A stretch of DNA of 5,975 bases from Methanosphaera sp. (GCA_017430835.1 JAFRMD010000156.1:1-5975), one strand, 5' to 3'; shown: positions 1 to 5,365, counted from the stretch's first letter. A program made the numbers and translations. The notes: generated from the letters alone by a model not told the origin.

Positions 1-704
1 ATTTGGATAAAGATAAGGTTATGGGTATTGATATTGGTGTAAATAACTTTGCTACAATAGTTTACAACTGAAGGGACTCCATTTATTGTGGACGGGAGAT
101 TCCTAAAAAATCAAATAGCCTTCAGATGTAAAAAAATAGCACATTACCAATCAATACTAAACCAACAAGGGTTAAAAAAATCCAAAAGAATCGATAACAT
201 CAACAACCGCTTCAAAGGAATTCAAATACAATTTCCTAAACCATACAGTAAAATTCATCATTGACACCTGCAAAGAACAAGATATCGGAACAATAATTCT
301 AGGCTACAACAGCAATTTCCAATACAAAAGCAAGATGGGTAAAAAACAAAATCAAATATTCTCTCAAATTGCTTTCAAACAATTCAAAGAAAAACTAGAA
401 TACACAAACACAAAAATACGACATAACACTAATAATACAAGAAGAATCCTACACAAGCAAAAGCAGCTTCTTAGATTATGATATATTGCCAACATATGAT
501 GAAAATCATAAAGGAAGAAAATATGAATTTAAAGGCAAACGAATATACCGTGGATTGTACAAAACACAAAAGGGTAAACTATTGAATGCGGATGTAAATG
601 CTGCTGCCAATATTATTCGTAAAAGTAAGCAGAAATTCAACTTTGAACGACTGTATAAGTGGGTCCAGACTGCTCCAAGTAAAATCAAACCACATAAAAT
701 ATAA
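1..704 (+). pseudogene. tnpB: TnpB (IS605/IS607 OrfB) RNA-guided nuclease, 5'-truncated by window edge, three frameshifts
   Basis: TnpB is the transposon-encoded, RNA-guided RuvC-type DNA nuclease related to Cas12. The window starts just before the RuvC-I motif (GIDIGVNNFAT, 21-56), so roughly the N-terminal half of the protein is outside. Reading continues in four segments: frame 3 to the TGA at 69-71, frame 1 from 70 to the TGA at 262-264, frame 2 from about 224 to the TGA at 479-481, and frame 3 from about 414 to the TAA at 702-704. Each switch equals one extra base. Two fall in A-runs (CAAATAC near 224-229, A5 at 412-416) and one near 60-70. Motifs after repair: FLKNQIAFRCKKIAHYQ (103-153), GTIILGYN, QEESYTSKSSFLDYD (438-482), RGLYKTQKG and NADVNAAANIIRK (588-626). 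Candidate RuvC acids are D at 30-32, E at 441-446 and D at 591-593, all kept. There is no CxxC zinc ribbon. The many C-ending codons (AAC, ATC, TTC) in 100-450 differ from neighbouring genes and suggest a foreign origin. No TnpA or serine recombinase is visible. It is a decayed copy unless the indels are sequencing errors. Confidence 0.5.
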
Positions 705-748
705 TATTATTATATTTAGATGATATGGTAATTATTATTGTTTGATTT
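682..748. repeat. 9-bp inverted repeat around the tnpB 3' end
   Basis: AAATCAAAC at 682-690 is matched by its perfect reverse complement GTTTGATTT at 740-748, with 49 bp between. The left arm lies inside the last codons of tnpB and the right arm about 40 bp beyond the stop, where such elements carry their right end and the 3' part of the guide RNA. The intervening DNA is almost pure A/T, including the palindrome ATAATATTAT at 701-710. A role as an element end or RNA fold is inference, and in DNA this AT-rich a 9-bp match could be chance. Confidence 0.5.
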
Positions 749-758
749 GAACAAAGGT

Positions 759-789
759 AAAAAAAAATGAGTAATACTTTTTTGTATTA
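759..789 (-). terminator. Hairpin plus T9 terminator of the 113-aa gene
   Basis: Read on the minus strand just past the stop of the 113-aa gene, a perfect 6-bp stem (TAATAC, six-base loop, GTATTA; 772-789) is followed by a run of nine T (A9 at 759-767 on the plus strand). The stem is AT-only. In archaea the T-run itself is the main termination signal, so the hairpin may be secondary. Confidence 0.5.
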
Positions 790-794
790 AAAAA

Positions 795-1136
795 TCATTT
801 ATGCCAAGTCTCGCAATGATGACATAATTCATGTATTTTGTAGTTGATGTCTTCTTGTTTAAAGTATTGTATCAATCTCTTATCTTTTTTAGTTAGTATA
901 AGATTTTGTTTTTGCAGGGCTTCTTTTAATTTTTCTTTTTGAAGGTATTCTTTTTGAATTAAGAAGTTTGTTATTATTAATTTGTAATTGACTTCTTCGA
1001 TTTCAAAATTTGCTGTAAATTTTGGTGTTTTTGTCTTGTTTAATGATATTTTTGATTTATTTATCTGATATAAGTCTATGGAAGATTTTTTTGGATTTAG
1101 TATTATCATATTTTTATTCACTTGTCTTTTATTCAT
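795..1136 (-). CDS. Hypothetical small protein with C-terminal Cys/His cluster
   Basis: I do not recognise this 113-aa protein. It is lysine-rich and lacks a signal peptide or membrane helix. Residues 30-62 look like alternating beta strands (KISLNKTKTPKF, NYKLIITNFLI). Residues 63-100 are a charged helical stretch rich in K, E and Q. The last dozen residues hold His102, Cys105, His106, His107, Cys108 and His112 (HELCHHCETWHK), which could bind a metal. No family assignment follows from that alone. The ATG at 1136 has no ribosome binding site. The internal ATG at 1109 (residue 10) is preceded by AAGTGA eight bases upstream and sits better relative to a TATA-like element at 1151-1160, so the true protein may be 104 aa. 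It is a single-gene unit with its own terminator, with tnpB on one side and a divergent gene on the other. Confidence 0.5.
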   Translation of the reverse strand: MNKRQVNKNMIILNPKKSSIDLYQINKSKISLNKTKTPKFTANFEIEEVNYKLIITNFLIQKEYLQKEKLKEALQKQNLILTKKDKRLIQYFKQEDINYKIHELCHHCETWHK

Positions 1137-1149
1137 TGATGAATAATTT

Positions 1150-1178
1150 GTTTTATATATTGATTAATTTTTTATAAA
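1150..1178 (-). promoter_or_regulatory. Candidate archaeal promoter for the 113-aa gene
   Basis: On the minus strand two TATA-like elements lie upstream of the gene: TATATAAA (plus-strand complement at 1152-1159) and TTTATAAA (within 1170-1178). With the usual archaeal spacing of about 25 bp to the start of transcription, the nearer element would start RNA near 1130, which favours the internal ATG at 1109. The farther one would start near 1149 and allow the ATG at 1136. The surroundings are nearly all A/T, so the calls are weak. The rest of 1137-1315 shows no gene. Confidence 0.5.
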
Positions 1179-1315
1179 TTTTTTAGAAATATTTTATTCA
1201 TTATCATTTTTATTGTTATAATATTTATTTATTATATCAAATATTTAAATATTTATAATTAATGATATAATTATTTAAGTATAATATTAATATAACTATT
1301 TAATATACTATATTT

Positions 1316-1708
1316 ATGAGAAGAAGAAAGAAAAAAGTTGTTAAAAGAAGCCAATTGTTAGATTATGAAATTGACATCAATCATGAAAAAATAATGGAAG
1401 ATTTATCCAATAGAATCAATAATTTGACTGGTGTAATTGAAGAGATTAGGCATGATGATTATATAGAATTCAAAACTAGGAACATGACCTTTGCAAAAAT
1501 CGTGCCAAAAGAGGATTCTGTAGATGTGATATACGAATTGCCCTATGATAGAATACTTGATATGAACCAAAAATGTCAGGTTGAACCTTATGCAGCAGAA
1601 GATAGAACAGACATAGTAACATATAGTATCAAAACAAAGTTTGATATTCAGTATGCTGTTAGCATTGCACAACAATCCTTTATGTATCGTAAAAGATTAA
1701 AACTTTAA
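1316..1708 (+). CDS. Hypothetical protein, possibly DUF5655-like
   Basis: This encodes a 130-aa soluble protein. A very basic N-terminus (MRRRKKKVVKR) is followed by an acidic helical stretch (about 15-45), then what looks like a small alpha/beta domain: DYIEFKTRNMTFAKIVP (48-64), DSVDVIYELPYDRI (67-80), an acidic loop near 88-97, and TYSIKTKFDIQYAVSIAQQSF (102-122), ending in a basic tail. The order, a 'FA-x-I-x-P' strand, a hydrophobic strand, and a C-terminal strand plus helix 'FDIQYAVSIAQQSF', resembles the DUF5655 fold often found next to nucleic-acid enzymes. This is from memory and could be wrong. There is no ribosome binding site before the ATG. TATA-like runs at about 1286-1296 would place transcription near the ATG itself, so a leaderless mRNA is plausible. 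It converges with the next gene and stands alone. Confidence 0.5.
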   Translation: MRRRKKKVVKRSQLLDYEIDINHEKIMEDLSNRINNLTGVIEEIRHDDYIEFKTRNMTFAKIVPKEDSVDVIYELPYDRILDMNQKCQVEPYAAEDRTDIVTYSIKTKFDIQYAVSIAQQSFMYRKRLKL

Positions 1709-1724
1709 AAAAATAGCTATTTTT
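1709..1724. terminator. 16-bp perfect palindrome, probable bidirectional terminator
   Basis: AAAAATAGCTATTTTT begins directly after the TAA at 1706-1708. Both arms are 8 bp and give a T5 run when read in either direction. It lies between two convergent genes and can end transcripts of both. Confidence 0.5.
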
Positions 1725-1741
1725 AATGAAGAAGAGGGATG

Positions 1742-1766
1742 GGAAATAAAATTATTTCCATTTTTT
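1742..1766 (+). terminator. Second hairpin with T6, overlapping the convergent gene's end
   Basis: GGAAATAA (1742-1749) and TTATTTCC (1752-1759) are perfect inverted repeats separated by AA, followed after one A by six T (1761-1766). It is correctly oriented as a back-up terminator for the plus-strand gene. Its right arm contains the stop codon of the minus-strand gene, so the two genes share this DNA. Confidence 0.5.
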
Positions 1767-2087
1767 CATGTTTCTTGTAGATTTTCTTGTTATATAGTAG
1801 TATAATGTTTTATGTTTACCATTTACTTCAATATATAATTCTGTTATGTATACATAGTCATATGTAATTCCTTTACTGGTAGTTTCCTTAATTGCAGATA
1901 CCTCAGCATTTTCATCATCAATACCAGTAACATACCTATTATACATATCTAAAAAGGCATTATCATCAAATTTACAAAGTTGATCAAATAGTAATAAAGA
2001 TAAAGGTGATTCCTCTTCAGTTTTTTTAATGTTAGGAAATTTCAGTTCAATTGCTTTAAAAAATTCAGTTGATGGTCTTTCACTCAT
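1752..2087 (-). CDS. Hypothetical 111-aa protein
   Basis: I do not recognise this protein. It has 111 aa, no signal peptide and no membrane helix. The N-terminal half looks helical (TEFFKAIELKFPNI; SLLLFDQLCKFDDNAFLDMYNRYV) with an acidic turn at about 56-61 (GIDDENAE). The C-terminal half is strand-like and rich in Tyr (TYDYVYITELYIEVNG, KTLYYYITRK), ending in a basic tail. The start is well supported: GGTGA lies four bases before the ATG. Its 3' end converges with the 130-aa gene with about 43 bp between stops. It appears to be transcribed alone. A small cytoplasmic accessory or regulatory protein is possible, but nothing visible fixes a function. Confidence 0.5.
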   Translation of the reverse strand: MSERPSTEFFKAIELKFPNIKKTEEESPLSLLLFDQLCKFDDNAFLDMYNRYVTGIDDENAEVSAIKETTSKGITYDYVYITELYIEVNGKHKTLYYYITRKSTRNMKKWK

Positions 2088-2090
2088 AAC

Positions 2091-2096
2091 TTCACC
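2091..2096 (-). promoter_or_regulatory. Ribosome binding site (GGTGAA)
   Basis: On the minus strand GGTGAA pairs with the anti-Shine-Dalgarno end of 16S rRNA (TCACC core) and stands just before the ATG at 2087, fixing that start. A plausible TATA element, TTTAATTTAATTAA, lies upstream within about 2121-2136. Confidence 0.5.
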
Positions 2097-2489
2097 ATTT
2101 AAAATTCTATATTATCATATGTTAATTAAATTAAATAAGGTTTTGGTATGATGATATCAAAACTTTTAATGCTTTCATATTTTTTTCAATTATTTTAATT
2201 ATTTATCCTATTTTTCCAGTTACTCTTAATAAAATATTCTTTTATTAGTAATATTTATTTATTTATTTAATCTAATGATTTTAATGAAAATTTTTAACAA
2301 GAAAGTTTAATTGTAAATATCTTTGAATTTATTCTAGTCCTCGTATTTAATTTTTCTAAAGAATATCTATTCATTTCCTGATAATTATTATTTCAAAACT
2401 GTAATTATTAAAAGCTTTATAGTAAAAAATCATATTTTATTAGTAAATTTAATTAGTTTAAAGACATATATACATAAATATAGAAATGA
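2097..2489. other. Gene-free AT-rich intergenic region
   Basis: No reading frame with a credible start and codon pattern is visible on either strand. The left end should contain the minus-strand promoter of the 111-aa gene. The right end should contain the plus-strand promoter of the DUF308 gene, where TTTATAG (2416-2422), TTTAATTAG (2448-2456) and ATATATA (2466-2471) are TATA-like candidates I cannot rank safely. I see no tRNA, CRISPR repeat or strong hairpin. Only short motifs such as TAATTATTA (2382-2390, 2401-2410) recur, as expected by chance here. Confidence 0.5.
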
Positions 2490-2497
2490 AGGAGGAG
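2490..2497 (+). promoter_or_regulatory. Strong ribosome binding site deciding a GTG start
   Basis: AGGAGGAG ends five bases before the GTG at 2503. This is the standard distance and supports GTG, rather than an internal ATG, as the start of the first DUF308 gene. Confidence 0.5.
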
Positions 2498-2502
2498 AAA
2501 AA

Positions 2503-3027
2503 GTGGTTAGTAATGTTAGTTATAAGTTTAATCCCATTGCTTTAATACTAATTATATTAGGTATTATTGCTGTAGCTTTCCCATTAGCTTCTACAATGAC
2601 TGTAGGATTTTTATCAGGAATTCTATTCTGGTTTATTGCTATATTTTTATTTTTATCAGCAGTACAAACCTTTGCATATCATAAGTTAGTTAGTATATGT
2701 TCTATCATATTGACAATAATTTGTATTATATGTGGATATATGGTAATATTTGATCCTCTAGCAATGTCAAGTTTCGCAAGTTTCATTACGTACATAGCAG
2801 GATTCATAATGATATTTAACGGAATATCTTTAATTATTTTCGGATTAGAATTCCGTCCTATGATTTATATGGGTATTCTTACTTTAATATCTGGTATATT
2901 ATATATTATTATAGCTTTTTACATGTTAAATCCATTAAATTTAGGATTACTTATTGGAATCTGGTTAATATTGACTGGAGTACTCTACTTGTTTATGCCT
3001 GAGTATAAAGATTATATTGATGTATAA
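2503..3027 (+). CDS. DUF308 (HdeD-like) six-helix membrane protein, copy 1
   Basis: A 174-aa integral membrane protein of the DUF308 type (PF03729, related to E. coli HdeD). Six hydrophobic segments fall at about 10-28, 33-57, 62-83, 90-114, 119-141 and 146-166, separated by very short loops. The protein is built from three two-helix repeats. Each repeat's first helix ends in a Pro-containing turn (AVAFPLAS, VIFDPLAM, YMLNPLNLG), and the last shows the family's G-x-W-L-I-x-x-G signature (GIWLILTGVLYLF). The N-terminus has no cleavable signal, and the acidic tail (EYKDYIDV) is short. The molecular role is not established. HdeD is linked to acid resistance in enterobacteria, but this should not be transferred here. 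The GTG start has a strong ribosome binding site. It is paralogous to the gene at 3679-4194 but is separated from it by dtd on the other strand, so the two are not co-transcribed. Confidence 0.5.
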   Translation: MVSNVSYKFNPIALILIILGIIAVAFPLASTMTVGFLSGILFWFIAIFLFLSAVQTFAYHKLVSICSIILTIICIICGYMVIFDPLAMSSFASFITYIAGFIMIFNGISLIIFGLEFRPMIYMGILTLISGILYIIIAFYMLNPLNLGLLIGIWLILTGVLYLFMPEYKDYIDV

Positions 3028-3040
3028 TCTTTCAAGACTA

Positions 3041-3048
3041 TTTTTTTT
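3041..3048 (+). terminator. T8 run after DUF308 copy 1
   Basis: A run of eight T, about 13 bases past the stop codon, without a clear stem. This matches the T-tract type of archaeal terminator. Confidence 0.5.
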
Positions 3049-3091
3049 AAAATATCTTTTATATTATTTTAAACACACTAATTTTATAATT

Positions 3092-3098
3092 AAAAAAA
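3092..3098 (-). terminator. T7 run after dtd
   Basis: Seven T on the minus strand, three bases beyond the dtd stop codon at 3102-3104. Together with the T8 run at 3041-3048 it insulates the two convergent genes. Confidence 0.5.
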
Positions 3099-3101
3099 CT
3101 T

Positions 3102-3542
3102 TTATTCATACTCTTTTTCTAATAATATTGTTACAGGACCATTATTTAATAAACTTACCTGCATGAATGCTCCAAATTCACCTGTCTCTACTGGGACCAT
3201 CTCTGAACATTTCTCTGTAAAGTAATCAAATAGCTGTGTTGCTTTTTCAGGGTTTAATGCCTTATGAAAAGAGGGTCTGTTTTTTTTTGTGGATGCATAT
3301 AATGTAAATTGTGGTACAAGAAGCATTTTTCCATCTATATCCTTTACTGAAAGATTCATTTTTCCATCTTTGTCTTCAAATATTCTAAGTTTAGATAATT
3401 TATTTGCAAGATAATCTGCTTCTTTTTTTGTGTCATTTATACCGAAGCCTACAAGAACCATCAAGCCTACCTTAACACTTCCAACAATTTTATCATTTAC
3501 TTCTACTTTAGCATTAGAAACTCTTTGAACTACTAATTTCAT
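3102..3542 (-). CDS. dtd: D-aminoacyl-tRNA deacylase, bacterial DTD1 type
   Basis: DTD hydrolyses D-amino acids (and glycine mischarged on tRNA-Ala) from tRNA in the cytoplasm, keeping D-residues out of protein. The 146-aa length fits the family (about 145 aa). Visible family features in order: [15 protein letters not shown] at the N-terminus, [37 protein letters not shown] and the C-terminal [10 protein letters not shown] with the Gly-Pro motif that reads chirality. One notable difference is that the usual SQFTL reads PQFTL (codon CCA, one base from TCA). The longest frame starts at 3566, but family alignment puts the start at the ATG at 3542. AAGGAG at 3555-3560 and AGGAT at 3546-3550 lie upstream of it. 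Most archaea rely on the unrelated DTD2, so this copy suggests an old transfer from bacteria (inference). It is a lone gene between two DUF308 genes on the opposite strand. The family assignment is secure. Confidence 0.5.
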   Translation of the reverse strand: MKLVVQRVSNAKVEVNDKIVGSVKVGLMVLVGFGINDTKKEADYLANKLSKLRIFEDKDGKMNLSVKDIDGKMLLVPQFTLYASTKKNRPSFHKALNPEKATQLFDYFTEKCSEMVPVETGEFGAFMQVSLLNNGPVTILLEKEYE

Positions 3543-3590
3543 ATTAATCCTATTCTCCTTATACAAGTAGTCTTTACTAATAAATTATGG

Positions 3591-3599
3591 TTTTTATAA
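3591..3599. promoter_or_regulatory. TATA-like element between divergent dtd and DUF308 copy 2
   Basis: TTTTTATAA reads TTATAAAAA on the minus strand. About 25 bp further on, dtd transcription would start near 3570, leaving a leader that includes AAGGAG. On the plus strand the same AT stretch, or the following TAAAATAATTATTTTT, could serve the DUF308 gene. These placements are inferred from spacing only. Confidence 0.5.
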
Positions 3600-3666
3600 T
3601 TAAAATAATTATTTTTACCAGGAAATTTCAAAAACTCTAAATAGTATTTTGTTTAAATACTTTATT

Positions 3667-3673
3667 AGGAGGT
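3667..3673 (+). promoter_or_regulatory. Strong ribosome binding site fixing the start at 3679
   Basis: AGGAGGT ends five bases before the ATG at 3679. The frame is open ten codons further upstream to a TTG at 3649, but that part would include this site and lacks one of its own, so 3679 is the start. Confidence 0.5.
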
Positions 3674-3678
3674 TCAAT

Positions 3679-4194
3679 ATGGAATTATTAAATGACAAAA
3701 CTACGCCCATATTGATGATAATTATGGGATTGATTGCTTTAGCATTTCCTACAGTACCTATAGCAACTGTTGGAGTATTATTTGCAATCATAGTATTTAT
3801 CGTTGCTTTAATATTATTTATTAAGGGTGGAATGGGTTTTTCAGAAAACAAGATTCTTGGTGCTTCATCGATTATTCTAGGGATAATATGTTTAGTATTA
3901 TGTTGTGAACTTTTAATTAATCCTACCTTTGTTTCAGAATTGTTAAGTTTATTAATATACTTATTCGGTTTATTTGTAATAGTATGGGGATTATTTACAC
4001 TGATTAGTGGCAGATATTATGCTCCCTTTAGTCTACTGGGTATATCAACAATAATCTTTGGAATTATTACAATTATTGTAGGAGTATTCTTAAAAGATCC
4101 ACAAATATTAGGAGCAGTTCTCGGTCTATGGTTAGTTATTTCTGGATTATTATCTTTATTTGTAAATAACAAAAATAATTTTATTAATTTATAA
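3679..4194 (+). CDS. DUF308 (HdeD-like) six-helix membrane protein, copy 2
   Basis: A 171-aa paralogue of the protein at 2503-3027. Six hydrophobic segments lie at about 10-24, 28-48, 58-80, 87-109, 115-138 and 143-163. Equivalent landmarks are GLIALAFPTVP at the first turn (GIIAVAFPLAS in copy 1), LLINPTFVS at the second, FLKDPQILG at the third, and GLWLVISGLLSLF near the end (GIWLILTGVLYLF in copy 1). The three-repeat plan is the same. Differences are a GG-M-G-F turn after helix 2, Cys-Cys in helix 3 (LVLCCELL), and a polar Asn-rich tail (NNKNNFINL). Function is unknown; a role at the membrane is all the sequence shows. The gene has its own ribosome binding site and T-run terminators and is divergent from dtd. 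Similarity to copy 1 is clear but far from identical, so the duplication is old or the copies came separately. Confidence 0.5.
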   Translation: MELLNDKTTPILMIIMGLIALAFPTVPIATVGVLFAIIVFIVALILFIKGGMGFSENKILGASSIILGIICLVLCCELLINPTFVSELLSLLIYLFGLFVIVWGLFTLISGRYYAPFSLLGISTIIFGIITIIVGVFLKDPQILGAVLGLWLVISGLLSLFVNNKNNFINL

Positions 4195-4199
4195 ATATA

Positions 4200-4241
4200 T
4201 TTTTTTATTAACTTTTTTTTTGTTAAATAACTATTTTTTTT
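4200..4241 (+). terminator. Triple T-tract terminator with small hairpin
   Basis: Runs of seven T (4200-4206), nine T (4213-4221) and eight T (4234-4241) follow the DUF308 copy 2 stop. TTAAC (4208-4212) and GTTAA (4222-4226) could close a short stem around the T9 run. Repeated T-tracts like this are typical of methanogen gene ends. Confidence 0.5.
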
Positions 4242-4262
4242 GTCAAATTATATCTGAATATG

Positions 4263-4280
4263 AAAAAAGTATTAAAAAAA
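4263..4280 (-). terminator. T7/T6 terminator of the two-helix membrane gene
   Basis: Downstream of the stop at 4302-4304, the minus strand shows seven T (complement of 4274-4280) and six T (complement of 4263-4268), without a stable stem. Confidence 0.5.
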
Positions 4281-4301
4281 GAGGGTGGTGAAGGATTAAT
4301 A

Positions 4302-5021
4302 TTATTTTTTTGGCCATCCGTCTGTAACAAATTTATAGTTTTTATCCTTACTTGTTATTTTTATTTTCATCTTTTCCAAGTCCACGATATCTCTGTTTTG
4401 ATTGAATATCATGTATGCTGGTGCAAGTTGTGTGTTAATTGAGTATATTGAGTAATTTTTATAGGAATTTGATTCTAATGTTCTTATGAATGTGACTGCA
4501 CTATCCTTGTATTCAAATGTTTTTCTTTTAAGTTTTTGACCTGGTGATATATATTCTATGATTACTTTTTTACCAATACTATCTGGGAACTTATTTAATT
4601 CACGTTGTGCTTCATATTTTTTATCTTCTTTTTTTAATCTATCAAAATTATTAGTTGTATTTTTAATTTTCTTTGAGATTTTATCTATGACATTTGTAAT
4701 TGAATTATGTACATTTACTAATGAATTTGTATTTGCGTTATTTAGGTTTTGTCCATTTCTTTTCATAGTAATTAAATCTATTAAATCCCATATTTTTGAT
4801 AGGATAAATGATGGTCTTTTAACGGTCTTGTTTTTTATCATAAAGATAGATAGTGCATCCAATATGAAGATAATAAATAATGGAAATCTTACTAACCCCA
4901 TAGTAAATAAGTTTAGAAGCATTGTTAAGAATGACCATTGAACTATAAATGAAATTATCGTTAAATATTTCATCATATTGTTAATATCATAATTTTGATT
5001 GTTGAAGAAATTTTGTTTCAT
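4302..5021 (-). CDS. Hypothetical two-helix membrane protein with soluble C-terminal domain
   Basis: I do not recognise this 239-aa protein. After a polar, Asn-rich N-terminus (1-16) there are two membrane helices at about 19-40 and 43-62, joined by a tight GLVRF turn and followed by a basic stretch (KNKTVKRP, 63-70). Residues 71-95 may be an amphipathic helix. Residues 97-145 are polar and helical, possibly a coiled coil (SITNVIDKISKKIKN, DRLKKEDKKYEAQREL). Residues 148-239 look like a compact alpha/beta domain (KKVIIEYISPGQKL; SAVTFIRTLES; YMIFNQNRDIV; KMKIKITSKDKNYKFVTDGW), probably cytoplasmic by the positive-inside rule. No catalytic motif is visible. The ATG at 5021 has only a weak AAAGGA ten bases upstream; Met16 or Met17 are alternative starts without any site. 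It is a single-gene unit. Two overlapping plus-strand frames here are shadows. Confidence 0.5.
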   Translation of the reverse strand: MKQNFFNNQNYDINNMMKYLTIISFIVQWSFLTMLLNLFTMGLVRFPLFIIFILDALSIFMIKNKTVKRPSFILSKIWDLIDLITMKRNGQNLNNANTNSLVNVHNSITNVIDKISKKIKNTTNNFDRLKKEDKKYEAQRELNKFPDSIGKKVIIEYISPGQKLKRKTFEYKDSAVTFIRTLESNSYKNYSIYSINTQLAPAYMIFNQNRDIVDLEKMKIKITSKDKNYKFVTDGWPKK

Positions 5022-5086
5022 AGTGTATCTTTCCTTTTAAAGAAAAAATCATATATTTTCTTGTTTTACATCTTTCTATAATTTAG

Positions 5087-5094
5087 TATATAAA
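5087..5094 (-). promoter_or_regulatory. Candidate TATA box of the two-helix membrane gene
   Basis: The minus strand reads TTTATATA here, the classical methanogen TATA form. It would start transcription near 5065 and give a leader of about 44 bases to the ATG at 5021. It is one of the cleanest promoter candidates in the window. Confidence 0.5.
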
Positions 5095-5365
5095 GGTTAC
5101 TAAAATATCGAAATACAAATATTCAAAAGAAAAAAATAGAATTAAGAATTCTACAATATTTAGTTCAAAATCCAGAATACTGAAATTTAATAATTTTAAA
5201 AAATATATTGAAATTTTTTGGTATATTAGTTATTTTCTAAGGAAAATTAAAATCTAAAAGTTTTGAAAAATAAAAAATAATAAAAAAAGAAGGTTAATAC
5301 TACATCCATAATTTAGATTTGTTTAATAATTTAATAACTTTTTTAAAGTATTTTCCACTTTTAAT
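5095..5365. other. Gene-free AT-rich spacer
   Basis: No credible coding frame is visible on either strand. A small inverted repeat, ATTTTC and GAAAAT (5232-5247), and A-runs at 5265-5290 are present. Read on the minus strand, the latter give T-tracts (T7 at 5282-5288) that can terminate the broken acetyltransferase gene. No RNA gene or direct repeat was seen. Confidence 0.5.

Noticed and set aside
506..688. Minus-strand frame of 60 codons
   Set aside because: It is antisense to the last segment of tnpB, which carries family motifs in the plus direction.
1403..1675. Minus-strand frame of 90 codons
   Set aside because: It is antisense to the 130-aa gene and has no start signal. The Cys/Phe/Ile-rich composition is typical of a shadow frame.
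2097..2489. Possible small RNA or unseen gene in the 415-bp gap
   Set aside because: No stable stem, conserved RNA motif or start signal followed by a plausible frame was found; the recurring short AT words are expected at this composition.
3649..3678. Longer N-terminus (ten extra codons from a TTG) for DUF308 copy 2
   Set aside because: A strong AGGAGGT site five bases before the ATG at 3679 lies inside this extension, and copy 1 lacks a comparable extension.
3615..3851. Minus-strand frame of 78 codons
   Set aside because: It is antisense to DUF308 copy 2 and its promoter region, without a ribosome binding site; the Asn/Ile pattern mirrors hydrophobic codons of the real gene.
4200..4245. 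Repeated T-tracts considered as a CRISPR-like or tandem repeat
   Set aside because: The units differ in length and sequence and have no constant spacer; they fit archaeal T-tract termination after a gene.
4260..4442. Plus-strand frame of 60 codons beginning MKKVLKKEGGEG
   Set aside because: There is no ribosome binding site before its ATG. The G-rich GGTGGTGAAGG is inside the frame with no start after it, and most of the frame is antisense to the end of the two-helix membrane gene, whose composition explains it.
4558..4941. Plus-strand frame of 127 codons rich in Phe, Ile and Leu
   Set aside because: It lies entirely antisense to the membrane gene at 4302-5021. Its hydrophobic look is the complement of Lys/Asn/Asp-rich codons, and no start signal precedes it.
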